A DNA stretch of 64,000 nucleotides from Streptomyces sp. NBC_00285 (GCF_036174265.1 NZ_CP108055.1:8928001-8992000); one strand, 5' to 3'; positions 9,234 through 18,454 are shown, counted from the stretch's first letter. Notes: generated from the letters alone by a model not told the origin. Numbers and translations are program-made.

Positions 9234-10877
9234 ATGACTGCCACCCTTGTCGCCAAGAACCTCGCCGCCGGCCACGGCGACCGCTCCCTGTTCAGCGGGC
9301 TCGACCTCGTCGTCGCGCCCGGAGACGTGATCGGCCTGGTCGGGGCCAACGGCGCGGGCAAGTCCACCCTGCTCAGGATGCTCGCCGGGCTGCTGGCACC
9401 GGAGGAGGGGGAGCTCAGGCTCTCTCCGCCCTCGGCGACCGTCGGCCACCTTCCGCAGGAGCCGGAGCGGCGCCCCGGGGAGACCGTCCGCGCGTTCCTC
9501 GCCCGCCGCACCGGAGTCGCCGAGGCCCAGCGCACGATGGACGAGGCGACACAGGGCCTGGTCGACGGGACACCGGGCGCGGACGACGCGTACGCCACGA
9601 GCCTGGAGCGCTGGCTGGACCTGGGCGGCGCCGACCTCGACGAACGGGCCGAGGAGATCGCCGACTCGCTGGGTCTTGCGGTGGACCTGGACCAGCCGAT
9701 GACCTCCCTGTCGGGCGGCCAGGCGGCCAGGGCGGGCCTCGCCTCTCTTCTGCTCTCCCGCTACGACGTCTTCCTCCTCGACGAGCCGACCAACGACCTG
9801 GACCTGGACGGCCTGGAGCGCCTTGAGCGGTTCGTGAAGGGCCTCCGTACCGGCACCGTGGTCGTCAGCCATGACCGCGAGTTCCTCACCCGCACCGTCA
9901 CCAAGGTCCTCGAACTCGACCTGGCCCAGCAGCAGATCAACCTCTACGGCGGCGGTTACGAGGCCTACCTGGAGGAGCGGGCGGTGGCCCGCCGTCACGC
10001 CCGCGACGACTTCGAGGAGTACGCCGACAAACGGTCCGCACTCCAGGACCGGGCGCAGATGCAGCGCTCGTGGATGGACAAGGGCGTCAAGAACGCCCGG
10101 CGCAAGGCGAACAACGACAACGACAAGATCGGCCGCAAGTTCCGCAGCGAGGCCAGCGAGAAGCAGGCCGCCAAGGCCCGCCAGACCCAGCGCATGATCG
10201 AACGCCTCGACACCGTCGAGGAACCCCGCAAGGAGTGGGACCTGCGGATGGAGATCGCGTCGGCCCCGCGCTCCGGGGCGGTCGTCGCGACCCTGCGGGA
10301 CGCCGAGGTACGCCAGGGCGATTTCGTGCTCGGTCCGGTCTCCCTGCAGATCGACTGGGCGGACCGGGTCGCGGTCACGGGCGCGAACGGCGCGGGCAAG
10401 TCGACCCTGCTGGGCGCCCTGCTGGGCCGGGTGGCGCTGACCGCGGGAGCTGCCTCCCTCGGTTCCGGCGTCCTGATCGGTGAGGTCGACCAGGCCCGCA
10501 AGCTGTTCCACGGCTCGGAGGCACTGATGGACGCGTTCGGCGCGGCCGTCCCCGACACCGAGCCCGCCGAAGTCCGCACCCTGCTGGCCAAGTTCGGCCT
10601 GAAGGCGGACCACGTGCTGCGCCCGGCGGCGACCTTGTCCCCGGGTGAGCGTACGAGGGCGGCCCTCGCCCTCCTCCAGGGCCGGGGCGTCAACCTCCTG
10701 GTCCTCGACGAGCCGACCAACCACCTCGACCTGCCGGCCATCGAGCAGCTCGAATCGGCTCTGAACGCCTACGAGGGCACGCTCCTGCTGGTCACCCACG
10801 ACCGCCGCATGCTGGACGCGGTGAGCGTGACCCGCCGCCTGGAGGTCGCGGCCGGCAAGGTGACGGAGACCCCTTAG
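9234..10877 (+). CDS. ABC-F family ATPase (ribosome-associated type)
   Basis: Soluble protein of 547 residues with two ABC ATPase domains and no membrane domain: the ABC-F group, which act on the ribosome in translation control or antibiotic protection. Walker A motifs are GANGAGKSTLL near residues 38-48 and again near 385-395. Signature LSGGQ is in domain 1; domain 2 has LSPGERTRAAL. Both Walker B motifs are of the DEPTNDLD/DEPTNHLD form characteristic of ABC-F. The inter-domain linker (about 240-330) is long, charged and helical. Whether it belongs to a housekeeping or resistance subgroup cannot be judged here; the genomic context shows no antibiotic biosynthesis genes nearby. It converges on tex, with a hairpin between the two stops. 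Confidence 0.93.
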   Translation: MTATLVAKNLAAGHGDRSLFSGLDLVVAPGDVIGLVGANGAGKSTLLRMLAGLLAPEEGELRLSPPSATVGHLPQEPERRPGETVRAFLARRTGVAEAQRTMDEATQGLVDGTPGADDAYATSLERWLDLGGADLDERAEEIADSLGLAVDLDQPMTSLSGGQAARAGLASLLLSRYDVFLLDEPTNDLDLDGLERLERFVKGLRTGTVVVSHDREFLTRTVTKVLELDLAQQQINLYGGGYEAYLEERAVARRHARDDFEEYADKRSALQDRAQMQRSWMDKGVKNARRKANNDNDKIGRKFRSEASEKQAAKARQTQRMIERLDTVEEPRKEWDLRMEIASAPRSGAVVATLRDAEVRQGDFVLGPVSLQIDWADRVAVTGANGAGKSTLLGALLGRVALTAGAASLGSGVLIGEVDQARKLFHGSEALMDAFGAAVPDTEPAEVRTLLAKFGLKADHVLRPAATLSPGERTRAALALLQGRGVNLLVLDEPTNHLDLPAIEQLESALNAYEGTLLLVTHDRRMLDAVSVTRRLEVAAGKVTETP

Positions 10878-10880
10878 GGC

Positions 10881-10930
10881 GCGCGGGGAACCGCGCGACC
10901 GGCTACCACCGGCCCGCAGTTCCCCAGCGC
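10881..10930. terminator. Probable bidirectional hairpin terminator between ABC-F gene and tex
   Basis: Between two convergent stop codons lies an inverted repeat: GCGCGGGGAA at 10881-10890 can pair with TTCCCC-A-GCGC at 10920-10930 (one bulged A), enclosing a smaller CCGG/CCGG repeat. No U-tract follows, as is usual in streptomycetes. Prediction from sequence symmetry and gene orientation only. Confidence 0.5.
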
Positions 10931-10932
10931 CT

Positions 10933-13308
10933 CTATCGCCCCTTGTTCTTCGGGTTGAGCAACCCGGCCTTGCGCAGTGCATCGGCCATCGCGTTGTTGG
11001 CCGGAGCGGGCGCCTGCCGCTGCTGTTGCCTCGGTTGCGGCTGCTGCCGCTGCTGCTGAGGGGGCCGCCCGCCCCGCTGCTGCTGGCGCCGCTCACCGCC
11101 GGAGGCCTGCGCTTCGTCGTCGAGCCGCAGGGTCAACGAGATCCGCTTGCGCGGAATGTCGACGTCCAGCACCTTGACCTTGACGATGTCGCCGGGCTTC
11201 ACCACGTCCCGCGGATCCTTGACGAACGTCTTCGACAGCGCGGACACATGCGCCAGCCCGTCCTGGTGGACGCCGATGTCGATGAACGCCCCGAACGCCG
11301 CCACGTTCGTCACGACCCCCTCCAGCACCATCCCGGAGGACAGGTCGGAGATCTTCTCGACACCCTCCTTGAAGGTGGCCGTCTTGAAGGCCGGCCGGGG
11401 GTCGCGCCCCGGCTTCTCCAGCTCCTTGAGGATGTCGCTCACCGTGGGCAGACCGAACGTCTCGTCCACGAAGTCCTGCGGCCGGAGCGAGCGCAGCACA
11501 CCGCTGTTGCCGATGAGGGACGCCACCTCCTGCCCCACGGTCTTCACCATGCGCCGCACCACCGGGTACGCCTCGGGGTGCACGCTGGAGGAGTCCAGCG
11601 GGTCACTGCCGCCACGGATCCGCAGGAAGCCGGCGCACTGCTCGTACGCCTTGGGGCCCAGCCGGGCCACCTTCTTCAGCTCGGTGCGCGAGGTGAAAGG
11701 ACCGTTCGCGTCGCGGTGCGACACGATGTTCTCGGCGAGCCCCGAGGTGATCCCGGAGACCCTGGAGAGCAGCGGAGCGGACGCGGTGTTCACGTCCACC
11801 CCCACGCCGTTCACACAGTCCTCCACCACCGCGTCCAGTGAACGCGACAGCTTCACCTCGGACAGGTCGTGCTGGTACTGGCCGACGCCGATCGACTTCG
11901 GGTCGATCTTCACCAGCTCGGCCAGCGGGTCCTGGAGGCGGCGAGCGATGGAGACCGCGCCGCGCAGTGTCACGTCCATGTCGGGCAGTTCCTGCGAGGC
12001 GAACGCGGAGGCCGAGTACACGGAGGCGCCCGCCTCGGACACCATCACCTTGGTGAGCTTCAACTCCGGGTGCTTGGTGATGAGTTCACCGGCGAGCTTG
12101 TCGGTCTCGCGGGACGCCGTGCCGTTGCCGATAGAGACCAGGTCGACGGCGTGCTCCTTGGCCAGCCGGGCCAGTTTGGCGATCGCCTCGTCCCACTTGT
12201 TGGCCGGGACGTGCGGGTGGATGACGTCGGTGGCGACCACCTTGCCGGTCGCGTCGACCACGGCGACCTTCACACCCGTACGGAAGCCGGGGTCCAGGCC
12301 CAGCGTCGCGCGGGTGCCGGCCGGGGCGGCGAGCAGCAGGTCGCGGAGATTCGCCGCGAAGACGTTGACCGCCTCGTCCTCGGCGGCCGTCCGCAGCCGC
12401 AGCCGCAGGTCGATGCCGAGGTGGACGAGGATCCGGGTCCGCCAGGCCCAACGGACCGTGTCCGTCAGCCACTTGTCACCGGGGCGACCGTGGTTGGCGA
12501 TCCGGAACCTCCCGGCGACGATCCCCTCGTAGGACGAGGGCCCCTCCGTGGCCTCCTCCGGCTCCAGGACGAGGTCGAGGACGTCCTCCTTCTCGCCGCG
12601 CAGCATCGCCAGGATCCGGTGCGAGGGCATCTCGGTGAAGGGCTGGGAGAAGTCGAAGTAGTCGGCGAACTTGGCGCCCGCCTCCTCCTTGCCGTCCCGC
12701 ACCTTCGCGACCAGGCGTCCGCGCACCCACATGCGCTCGCGCAGCTCGCCGATCAGGTCGGCGTCCTCCGAGAACCGCTCGGTCAGGATCGCCCGCGCGC
12801 CGTCGAGGGCGGCCTGCGGATCGGCGACGCCCTTGTCCGCGTCGACGAACGCGGCAGCCGCCGCGACGGGGTCCACTGTCGCGTCGCGCAGCAGGCCCTC
12901 GGCGAGCGGTTCGAGACCCGCCTCGCGCGCGATCTGGGCCTTCGTCCGGCGCTTCGGCTTGAACGGCAGGTAGATGTCCTCCAGGCGGGCCTTGGTCTCC
13001 GCGCCCCGGATCTGCGCCTCCAGCTCCGCGCTGAGCTTGCCCTGCTCGCGCACCGAGTCGAGGATCGCCGACCGGCGCTCCTCCAGCTCCCGCAGATAGC
13101 GCAGCCGCTCCTCGATCGTGCGCAGTTGCGCGTCGTCGAGCATCTCGGTCGCTTCCTTGCGGTAGCGGGCGACGAAGGGAACCGTGGAACCGCCGTCGAG
13201 CAGTTCCACGGCAGCCTTCACCTGCCGCTCCCGCACGCCGAGTTCCTCGGCGATCCTGCCTTCGATGGACCCTACGTTGGTGGACCCGCTGGACCCGGGT
13301 GTCGTCAC
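10933..13308 (-). CDS. tex: Tex-family S1 RNA-binding transcription accessory protein
   Basis: Multi-domain nucleic-acid-binding protein of about 791 residues. In order: helical Tex N-terminal domain (about 10-320) with [17 protein letters not shown], a YqgF/RNase H-like domain beginning [17 protein letters not shown] (about 335-460), helix-hairpin-helix repeats with [14 protein letters not shown] and [13 protein letters not shown] (about 490-560), and an S1 domain starting [20 protein letters not shown] (about 640-710). It ends in an unusual Gln/Arg/Pro-rich tail (about 725-775) before the last 20 residues. I take the GTG at 13308 as start, giving MTTPGSSG-; an in-frame GTG at 13329 is an alternative. 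Tex proteins affect transcription and RNA turnover in other bacteria; the exact role in Streptomyces is not known to me. Confidence 0.93.
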   Translation of the reverse strand: MTTPGSSGSTNVGSIEGRIAEELGVRERQVKAAVELLDGGSTVPFVARYRKEATEMLDDAQLRTIEERLRYLRELEERRSAILDSVREQGKLSAELEAQIRGAETKARLEDIYLPFKPKRRTKAQIAREAGLEPLAEGLLRDATVDPVAAAAAFVDADKGVADPQAALDGARAILTERFSEDADLIGELRERMWVRGRLVAKVRDGKEEAGAKFADYFDFSQPFTEMPSHRILAMLRGEKEDVLDLVLEPEEATEGPSSYEGIVAGRFRIANHGRPGDKWLTDTVRWAWRTRILVHLGIDLRLRLRTAAEDEAVNVFAANLRDLLLAAPAGTRATLGLDPGFRTGVKVAVVDATGKVVATDVIHPHVPANKWDEAIAKLARLAKEHAVDLVSIGNGTASRETDKLAGELITKHPELKLTKVMVSEAGASVYSASAFASQELPDMDVTLRGAVSIARRLQDPLAELVKIDPKSIGVGQYQHDLSEVKLSRSLDAVVEDCVNGVGVDVNTASAPLLSRVSGITSGLAENIVSHRDANGPFTSRTELKKVARLGPKAYEQCAGFLRIRGGSDPLDSSSVHPEAYPVVRRMVKTVGQEVASLIGNSGVLRSLRPQDFVDETFGLPTVSDILKELEKPGRDPRPAFKTATFKEGVEKISDLSSGMVLEGVVTNVAAFGAFIDIGVHQDGLAHVSALSKTFVKDPRDVVKPGDIVKVKVLDVDIPRKRISLTLRLDDEAQASGGERRQQQRGGRPPQQQRQQPQPRQQQRQAPAPANNAMADALRKAGLLNPKNKGR

Positions 13309-13402
13309 GATCCCGTACCGCCTTCTCACTGGGGTTGCGCGGCAATTGTGGCAGGCGGCACCGACAGTCGGGGATCAGGGCGCGGTCATCCGGCCGTGGC
13401 CG

Positions 13403-13534
13403 TCAGGCCCGGCGGCTCCTCGTGGAGTCGGACGCACCGCCGAAGAGCCGGGCCACCGCCCGGAACGGGAGCGTCACCACGGTGGCCACGGCGCCACCGA
13501 TCTGGCGCAGTACGTCTGCGATCGCGCGGAACAT
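13403..13534 (-). CDS. LPFR-motif small protein
   Basis: A 43-codon gene whose product starts MFRAIADVLRQ, continues with a hydrophobic GGAVATVVTLPFRAVARLFG and ends in a short basic tail. The central LPFR motif matches the small actinobacterial 'LPFR motif' proteins as I remember them. The start is firm: an AGGGGAG box sits 4 nt before the ATG at 13534. The amphipathic or hydrophobic stretch suggests membrane association, but no role is known to me. It lies alone between tex and the SCO6745-like gene, all leftward. Confidence 0.75.
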   Translation of the reverse strand: MFRAIADVLRQIGGAVATVVTLPFRAVARLFGGASDSTRSRRA

Positions 13535-13641
13535 GTTCTCCCCTTTCGTCTCCCGGCCACTGCGACCGGAAGCGGAACGGGTACCTCCATGACGGTCGGG
13601 CAATCCTCGGCACGAGACTCCGGCCGACGGATCGCCGCGGT

Positions 13642-14511
13642 TCAGCGCTTGCCGATCAGGTCCGCCGGGAAGGCCCCCGCGGTCATCGCCGCCCGCGCGA
13701 ACCCCGTCGCGAGTTCCGTCAGCCGCAGTACACCCGCGGCGCCCAGATGCTCGTACGGGGCCCGGTCCAGCCGGTCCGTCTCCGCCTCGGTCCGCTCCCG
13801 CAGGGCGCCACCACGCTCCGTCAGCTCACCGTCGGCGTCCAGCAGCCCGCGCTCCCGGAGCCGTCCGGCGGCCGCGTCCCACTCCTGCCGGGTCCAGCCG
13901 CGCGTGGTGAACACCCACGACGGCGTCATGCCCCGGCCCGTCGCGGTGTGGGTCACCAGGGCCTCCAGACCGTCGAGCTCCGCGGACATCAGGGCGGCCA
14001 GATGCCCGTCGCCCCGGTGCTCACGCAGCAGCGTCGCGGCATGCCACAACGCCAGGTGCGGCTCCTCGGGAACCGGCAGGTCGGCATGCGCGGAGTACAG
14101 CGGGCGCCCGCCGCGCGTACAGGCCTCCGTGGCGCGGAGCGCGAGCCGCGCGGCCTCGGCCATGTCGTCGGACGCCACGGCCTCGTCCCCCAGCAGTCGG
14201 CGCAGAGTCGCGTCGACGACACGCAGACGTGCGGCTAGGACCTGCTCCGGTGCGGCGGTCCGCCACACCGCGGGCACATGCTCGGCCACCAGTTCGTACT
14301 TGTAGTTGTAGAACGCCGCCGCCACCGCCCCCGCGCCGACCGGCCCCAGCGCGGCCGACCGCACCGCGAAGTTGACGGCCCGGGGACTGGTGACGCCGAT
14401 CGCGGCCAGCTCTTCGGCCAGGTCGGCGGAGAAGTAGTGCGCGGCGTGCAGGGAGTTCAGCGGGTTGTGACAGCGGCGGCCGGCGCGCGGTTCCAGGACG
14501 GCAGTAGTCAT
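13642..14511 (-). CDS. SCO6745-like helix-turn-helix family protein
   Basis: A 289-residue cytoplasmic protein of the SCO6745 family, widespread in actinobacteria. The N-terminal half (about 1-190) is helical with a conserved opening RRCHNPLNSLHAAHYFSADL. The C-terminal third reads as a winged-helix domain: GWTRQEWDAAAGRLRERGLL looks like the recognition helix, followed by the wing DADGELTERGGALRERTE. This MarR-like layout suggests DNA binding or derivation from a DNA-binding fold. No ligand or target is evident. It is divergently arranged with the GlxA-type regulator, and the two share an intergenic region of about 110 nt. Confidence 0.8.
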   Translation of the reverse strand: MTTAVLEPRAGRRCHNPLNSLHAAHYFSADLAEELAAIGVTSPRAVNFAVRSAALGPVGAGAVAAAFYNYKYELVAEHVPAVWRTAAPEQVLAARLRVVDATLRRLLGDEAVASDDMAEAARLALRATEACTRGGRPLYSAHADLPVPEEPHLALWHAATLLREHRGDGHLAALMSAELDGLEALVTHTATGRGMTPSWVFTTRGWTRQEWDAAAGRLRERGLLDADGELTERGGALRERTEAETDRLDRAPYEHLGAAGVLRLTELATGFARAAMTAGAFPADLIGKR

Positions 14512-14624
14512 GGCGTGCAGGTTACCGACCGCTTGGTATCCCCTCTACGGGGGAGCTCTCGATGGCAGAAAAGGTGGGGAACTCGTCATTGCCGCCATCG
14601 TCGGCACCCCCAAGAATCGAGGGC

Positions 14625-15584
14625 ATGGCCCCGCGAACCGTTCTCTTCGTCCTCTTCGACGGCATGCAGAGCCTCGACGTCACCGGCCCGCTGGAGGTCT
14701 TCGCCGGGGCCGAGCAGCACACCCCGGGCACCTACCGCATCCGTACGGCCTCGCTGGACGGCGCCGCCGTACGCACCTCCAGCGGCCTGACCCTCGTACC
14801 GGACGAAACCCTCGCGCAGGCCGATGCCCCGCACACCCTCGTGGTCCCCGGCGGCCAGGGCACCCGGCGCCCCGACGCGCGCCTCACCGACTGGCTGCGC
14901 GAACACGGCCCCCGGGCGGAGCGGCTGGTCTCGGTGTGCACCGGTGCCATCCGGCTCGCCGAGGCGGGGCTGCTGGACGGGCGCCGCGTCACGACGCATT
15001 GGGCTTACAGCGACAAGCTCGCCCGCGACCATCCGGCCGTCGAGGTGGACCCTGAACCGATCTACATCCGGGACGGACAGGTGTCGACATCCGCCGGCGT
15101 CACCTCGGGCATCGACCTCGCGCTCGCCCTGGTCGAGGAGGACCTGGGCCGGGACACCGCCCTCACCATCGCCCGCCACCTGGTCGTCTTCCTGCGCAGG
15201 CCTGGCAACCAGGCCCAGTTCAGTGCCCAGCTCGCCGCCCAGACCGCGCAGCGCGAGCCGCTGCGGGAGGTCCAGCACTGGATCACCGAGCACCCCGCCG
15301 GCGACCTGAGTGTCGAGACCCTCGCCGCCCGGGCCCGTCTCTCGCCCCGGCACTTCGCCCGCGCCTTCCAGGCCGAGACCGGCATGACGCCGGGCCGGTA
15401 CGTCGACCGGGTCCGGCTGGAGCACGCCCGCCGCCTCCTGGAGGACACCTCCGACGGCATCGAGGAGATCTCCCGCGCCAGCGGCTACGGCACCCCCGAG
15501 GGGATGCGCCGCGCCTTCGTCAAAGCCCTCGGCACGGCCCCGTACGAGTACCGCCGCCGCTTCCGCCCGACCCCGGCCCACTGA
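14625..15584 (+). CDS. GlxA-type transcriptional regulator (DJ-1/PfpI plus AraC HTH)
   Basis: Transcription factor of about 319 residues: an N-terminal DJ-1/PfpI (class I glutamine amidotransferase-like) sensor domain (1-180) and a C-terminal AraC/XylS DNA-binding domain (about 215-315). In the sensor, VSVCTGAIRLAEAGLLDGR carries the nucleophile-elbow Cys position. The DNA-binding part shows two helix-turn-helix units, LSVETLAARARLSPRHFARAF and IEEISRASGYGTPEGMRRAF. I choose ATG 14625, where the domain begins (MAPRTVLFVLFDG); an in-frame ATG at 14562 would add 21 non-conserved residues. A stand-alone DJ-1 protein follows 10 nt downstream, so the two are probably one transcript. Confidence 0.9.
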   Translation: MAPRTVLFVLFDGMQSLDVTGPLEVFAGAEQHTPGTYRIRTASLDGAAVRTSSGLTLVPDETLAQADAPHTLVVPGGQGTRRPDARLTDWLREHGPRAERLVSVCTGAIRLAEAGLLDGRRVTTHWAYSDKLARDHPAVEVDPEPIYIRDGQVSTSAGVTSGIDLALALVEEDLGRDTALTIARHLVVFLRRPGNQAQFSAQLAAQTAQREPLREVQHWITEHPAGDLSVETLAARARLSPRHFARAFQAETGMTPGRYVDRVRLEHARRLLEDTSDGIEEISRASGYGTPEGMRRAFVKALGTAPYEYRRRFRPTPAH

Positions 15585-15594
15585 AAGGACTCCC

Positions 15595-16245
15595 GTGCAG
15601 ATCGCCATCGTTCTCTACGACCGGTTCACCGCTCTGGACGCCGTAGGACCGTACGAGACCCTCGGTCGTCTCCCCGACTCCGAGGTCGTCTTCGTCGCCG
15701 AGGAGACCGGCCCCGTCCGCACCGACAGCGGGCGCCTCGCGCTGATCGCCGACAGGACCCTGGCCGAGGTGCCGAACCCGGATGTGGTGGTCGTCCCGGG
15801 CGGCCCGGGGCAGACCCCGCAGATGGAGAACGAGGCCCTCCTCGACTGGATCCGCGCCGCGGACGCCACCAGCACCTGGACGACGTCCGTGTGCACCGGC
15901 TCCCTGCTGCTGGCCGCCGCGGGCCTCCTTCAAGGGCGCCGCGCCACCTCGCACTGGCTGGCGCTCGACGAACTGCGGAAGTTCGGGACCGAGCCGACGG
16001 GGGAGCGGGTCGTGACGGACGGCAAGTACGTCACCGCGGCCGGCGTTTCCTCCGGCATCGACATGGGCCTCGCGCTGATCGGCCGGATCGCGGGCGAATT
16101 CGTCGCGCAGGCCGTACAACTCGGCATCGAGTACGACCCCCAGCCGCCCTACGACGCCGGAGCCCCGCAGAAGGCGCCCGCGGACGTCGTCGAGCTGCTC
16201 CGGTCGAGGAGCCGGTTCATCCTCGGCCAGGAACCGACCACGTGA
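15595..16245 (+). CDS. DJ-1/PfpI family protein
   Basis: Stand-alone DJ-1/PfpI-superfamily protein of 216 residues, cytoplasmic. The fold marks are VLYDRFTALDAVGPYE at the N-terminus, VVVPGGPGQ (about 62-70) and the nucleophile elbow SVCTGSLLLAAAGLL (about 98-112), with Cys in the reactive position. Such proteins include isonitrile hydratases, glyoxalases and sensors; isonitrile hydratase-like activity is one option but cannot be proved here. The GTG start at 15595 follows an AAAGGA box 7 nt upstream. It follows the GlxA regulator, which bears the same domain. Its 3' end overlaps the convergent crotonase gene by 29 nt. Confidence 0.88.
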   Translation: MQIAIVLYDRFTALDAVGPYETLGRLPDSEVVFVAEETGPVRTDSGRLALIADRTLAEVPNPDVVVVPGGPGQTPQMENEALLDWIRAADATSTWTTSVCTGSLLLAAAGLLQGRRATSHWLALDELRKFGTEPTGERVVTDGKYVTAAGVSSGIDMGLALIGRIAGEFVAQAVQLGIEYDPQPPYDAGAPQKAPADVVELLRSRSRFILGQEPTT

Positions 16246-16981
16246 ACCGCGGCTGACGGCGCTCCAGGAACGCGGCGACGCCCTCCGCGGTGTCGCTGCT
16301 GCCCTGCGCCTGCCCGGCCCAGTGGGCGTCCCGGTCGGTGCGCCCGTTCGCGAACTCCTTCGCCGCGGCCTGCGTCAGTTGTGACCGGGAGACCAGGATC
16401 CGGGTGAACTCCCCGACCCGCTCGGCGAGTTCGTCTCCAGGCAGCACCTCATCGACCAGGCCTGTACGCAGCGCCCGCTCCGCGTCGATCAACTCACCCG
16501 AGAACAACAGATACTTGGCCGCCGCCGGACCGACCAGCGACACCAACCGCCGTGTGGAGGATGCCGCATACACGATGCCGAGCTTCGCCGGTGTCACCCC
16601 GAACAGCGCGCCCTCCTCGGCGAAGCGCAGATCGCAGGCCGCCGCGAGCTGCGATCCGCCGCCCACACAGTGCCCCCGGATCGCCGCGAGTGTCGGCTTC
16701 GGAAACGCGGCCAGCGCCTCCTCGGCGGCCACCGCGAGCCCCTGCGCCTCCGCGGGCGTCTGACGCAGCGTGGAGATGTCGGCGCCCGCGCAGAACGTCC
16801 CGCCCGCACCCGTCAGCACCAGCGCCCGTACGTCCGGATCGGCGGCCAGGGTGTCCAGGAGCGGCGGCAGCGCCCGCCACATCGCCGCTGTCATGGCATT
16901 GCGCTTGGCCGGATGGTGGACTACGACGGTAGCGACCGAGTCGGTGACGGTATGCAACAGCTGCGGCTCCGGGAGCTCCAT
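16217..16981 (-). CDS. Enoyl-CoA hydratase/isomerase (crotonase) family protein
   Basis: Crotonase-fold CoA-ester enzyme of 254 residues. The oxyanion-hole segments are present: HPAKRNAMTAAMW near 22-34, LTGAGGTFCAGADISTL (about 55-72) and GHCVGGGSQLAAACDLRFA (about 98-116). The two glutamates used by classical enoyl-CoA hydratases appear to be replaced: the GGGNE-type Glu by Gln in GGGSQ, and the P-E of the FGxPE loop by P-A in FGVTPAKLG. The reaction is therefore probably not plain hydration; an isomerase, hydrolase or other crotonase chemistry is more likely. Start is ATG 16981. It overlaps the convergent DJ-1 gene by 29 nt at the 3' ends. Confidence 0.87.
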   Translation of the reverse strand: MELPEPQLLHTVTDSVATVVVHHPAKRNAMTAAMWRALPPLLDTLAADPDVRALVLTGAGGTFCAGADISTLRQTPAEAQGLAVAAEEALAAFPKPTLAAIRGHCVGGGSQLAAACDLRFAEEGALFGVTPAKLGIVYAASSTRRLVSLVGPAAAKYLLFSGELIDAERALRTGLVDEVLPGDELAERVGEFTRILVSRSQLTQAAAKEFANGRTDRDAHWAGQAQGSSDTAEGVAAFLERRQPRFTWSVPGRG

Positions 16982-17050
16982 GCGTCGGATGCTAGCCGTA
17001 TCCCCCGACCGTACGATCAAGAAGGGGGTCGCAGCGCGAGGAGGCCCTGT

Positions 17051-17656
17051 ATGGCAGCGAACAAGCCGGAGAACGACGAGACGGCAAAGCTGAGCCGCGA
17101 CTTCGGCCGGCTCGCGGCGCTCGGCGTGATCCTGGTGATCGCCGGACTCGTCGGGCTGATCTACACCGGGCTGGCCACCCTCACCTCGATGCTTCTGTTC
17201 GGCTGGCTCCTGCTGATCGGCGGCACGGTCGGACTGCTCCACGCGATCCAGGCCCGGGGCTCCAACTTCTTCTGGCTCGGTGTGGTGGTCGCAGCCCTGA
17301 ACATCGCGGCCGGCGTCGTCGTCATCGGACGCCCGGAGGCGGCGGCCGCGGCCCTGACCATGTTCGCCGCGCTGCTCTTCCTGACCGGCGGGGTGTTCCG
17401 GCTGGCGGGCAGCCTGGTGGTGCGCGGACCGCAGTTCGGCTGGACGCTGGTGCAGGGCGCCTTCGGCCTGCTGCTCGGCGTCCTGGTGCTGGCCTCCTGG
17501 CCGAGCAACAGCAAGTACGTGATCGGCTGCTTCTTCTCGCTCGGACTGCTCTTCGACGGCCTCGGCCTCATGGCGACCGGATTCGGCGGCCGCAAGATCG
17601 TCGATATCGTCGCCGGACAACAAGAGGCCGCCGCCAAACCGACCCAACCCGAATAG
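17051..17656 (+). CDS. HdeD/DUF308-type membrane protein
   Basis: A 201-residue integral membrane protein with six predicted helices arranged as three DUF308 hairpins, the pattern of HdeD. The N-terminus (MAANKPENDETAKLSRDFGR) is hydrophilic and the C-terminus (about 180-201) charged. HdeD in E. coli is linked to acid resistance; the actinobacterial members are uncharacterised. The start is well supported: GAGGAGG lies 7 nt upstream of ATG 17051. It is divergent from the crotonase gene and shows no operon partner. Confidence 0.85.
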   Translation: MAANKPENDETAKLSRDFGRLAALGVILVIAGLVGLIYTGLATLTSMLLFGWLLLIGGTVGLLHAIQARGSNFFWLGVVVAALNIAAGVVVIGRPEAAAAALTMFAALLFLTGGVFRLAGSLVVRGPQFGWTLVQGAFGLLLGVLVLASWPSNSKYVIGCFFSLGLLFDGLGLMATGFGGRKIVDIVAGQQEAAAKPTQPE

Positions 17657-17794
17657 TTCACAGAGTTGGTGCGACCCGGTCATAAGCGGTCCCACATGTG
17701 ATCGCGTCATGCCGGAACGGTCGGAAGTGCTCGATATCTGCTGACTTCTGTTCAGTCCCGTAGGTCGGAACGCTGCGTTGCCAACACTCGACGT

Positions 17795-18448
17795 GTGGTG
17801 ACAATCGAGCGCGAGGACGGCGACCGGAGAATGGACGACCACGGGCGCGGGTACGGCCCCCGCCCACCAGGCGGCGCGGAAGAAGAACCTCCAGAACCGG
17901 ACCCTCTCGGACAAGACCTTCTCGGACCTGACCCTCTGGGTGCGGCATCTCTGGGACCGGCCCTTCTCGACGTCGGCACACCGGATCCGCCACAGCCACT
18001 GCCGCCACCACCGCCGCCGTACGAGTACGAGGGCGTATGGCGGTTCACCGCTCCCGCTGTCGACGAGTCGGTCCCGCAGGCGCGACACGCCGTACGGGAC
18101 CTGCTGTACCGCCAGGGAGTGCCTGCTTCGGAGGATCTCGTACAGGGGCTCCTGCTGATCGTGTCGGAGCTGGTCACCAACGCCGTCCGGCATGCGGCCC
18201 TGCTCTCGCCGATGCTCGCCGTGGAGGTGGCCGTGGGCGCGGAGTGGGTGCGGGTGTCCGTCGAGGACAACCACCCCTACCGTCCGACCGCCCTGGAAGC
18301 GGCGCACAGCGAGACCGGCGGCCGGGGCCTGCTGCTGGTGCGCGAGGTCACCCGTGAGGCGGGCGGTGCCTGCGACGTCGAGCACACGGCCGGTGGCGGA
18401 AAGGTGATCTGGGCCGCCCTGCCGCTCAGTACCGTGCGCCTGTCCTGA
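17795..18448 (+). CDS. HATPase_c ATP-binding protein (anti-sigma-factor-like), disordered N-terminus
   Basis: Protein of 217 residues with a GHKL/HATPase_c domain in its second half, the RsbW/SpoIIAB-like kind abundant in streptomycetes and used as anti-sigma factors or signalling kinases. The N-box is VSELVTNAVRHA (about 125-136), the G1 box VSVEDNHPYRPT (about 150-161) and the G2 region GGRGLLLVREVT (about 175-186). The first 75 residues are disordered: charged Gly/Pro-rich sequence, then an imperfect repeat of DPLG/LLGPDPLG and a run of seven prolines. No partner sigma factor or anti-anti-sigma gene adjoins it. Start GTG at 17795 is plausible; an in-frame GTG follows at once. Confidence 0.83.
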   Translation: MVTIEREDGDRRMDDHGRGYGPRPPGGAEEEPPEPDPLGQDLLGPDPLGAASLGPALLDVGTPDPPQPLPPPPPPYEYEGVWRFTAPAVDESVPQARHAVRDLLYRQGVPASEDLVQGLLLIVSELVTNAVRHAALLSPMLAVEVAVGAEWVRVSVEDNHPYRPTALEAAHSETGGRGLLLVREVTREAGGACDVEHTAGGGKVIWAALPLSTVRLS

Positions 18449-18454
18449 GGGCGC

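Noticed and set aside
14562..14624. Upstream in-frame ATG as start of the GlxA regulator
   Set aside because: It adds 21 residues without family resemblance; the DJ-1 fold begins at the ATG at 14625. It cannot be fully excluded, because the box before 14625 is close to the start.
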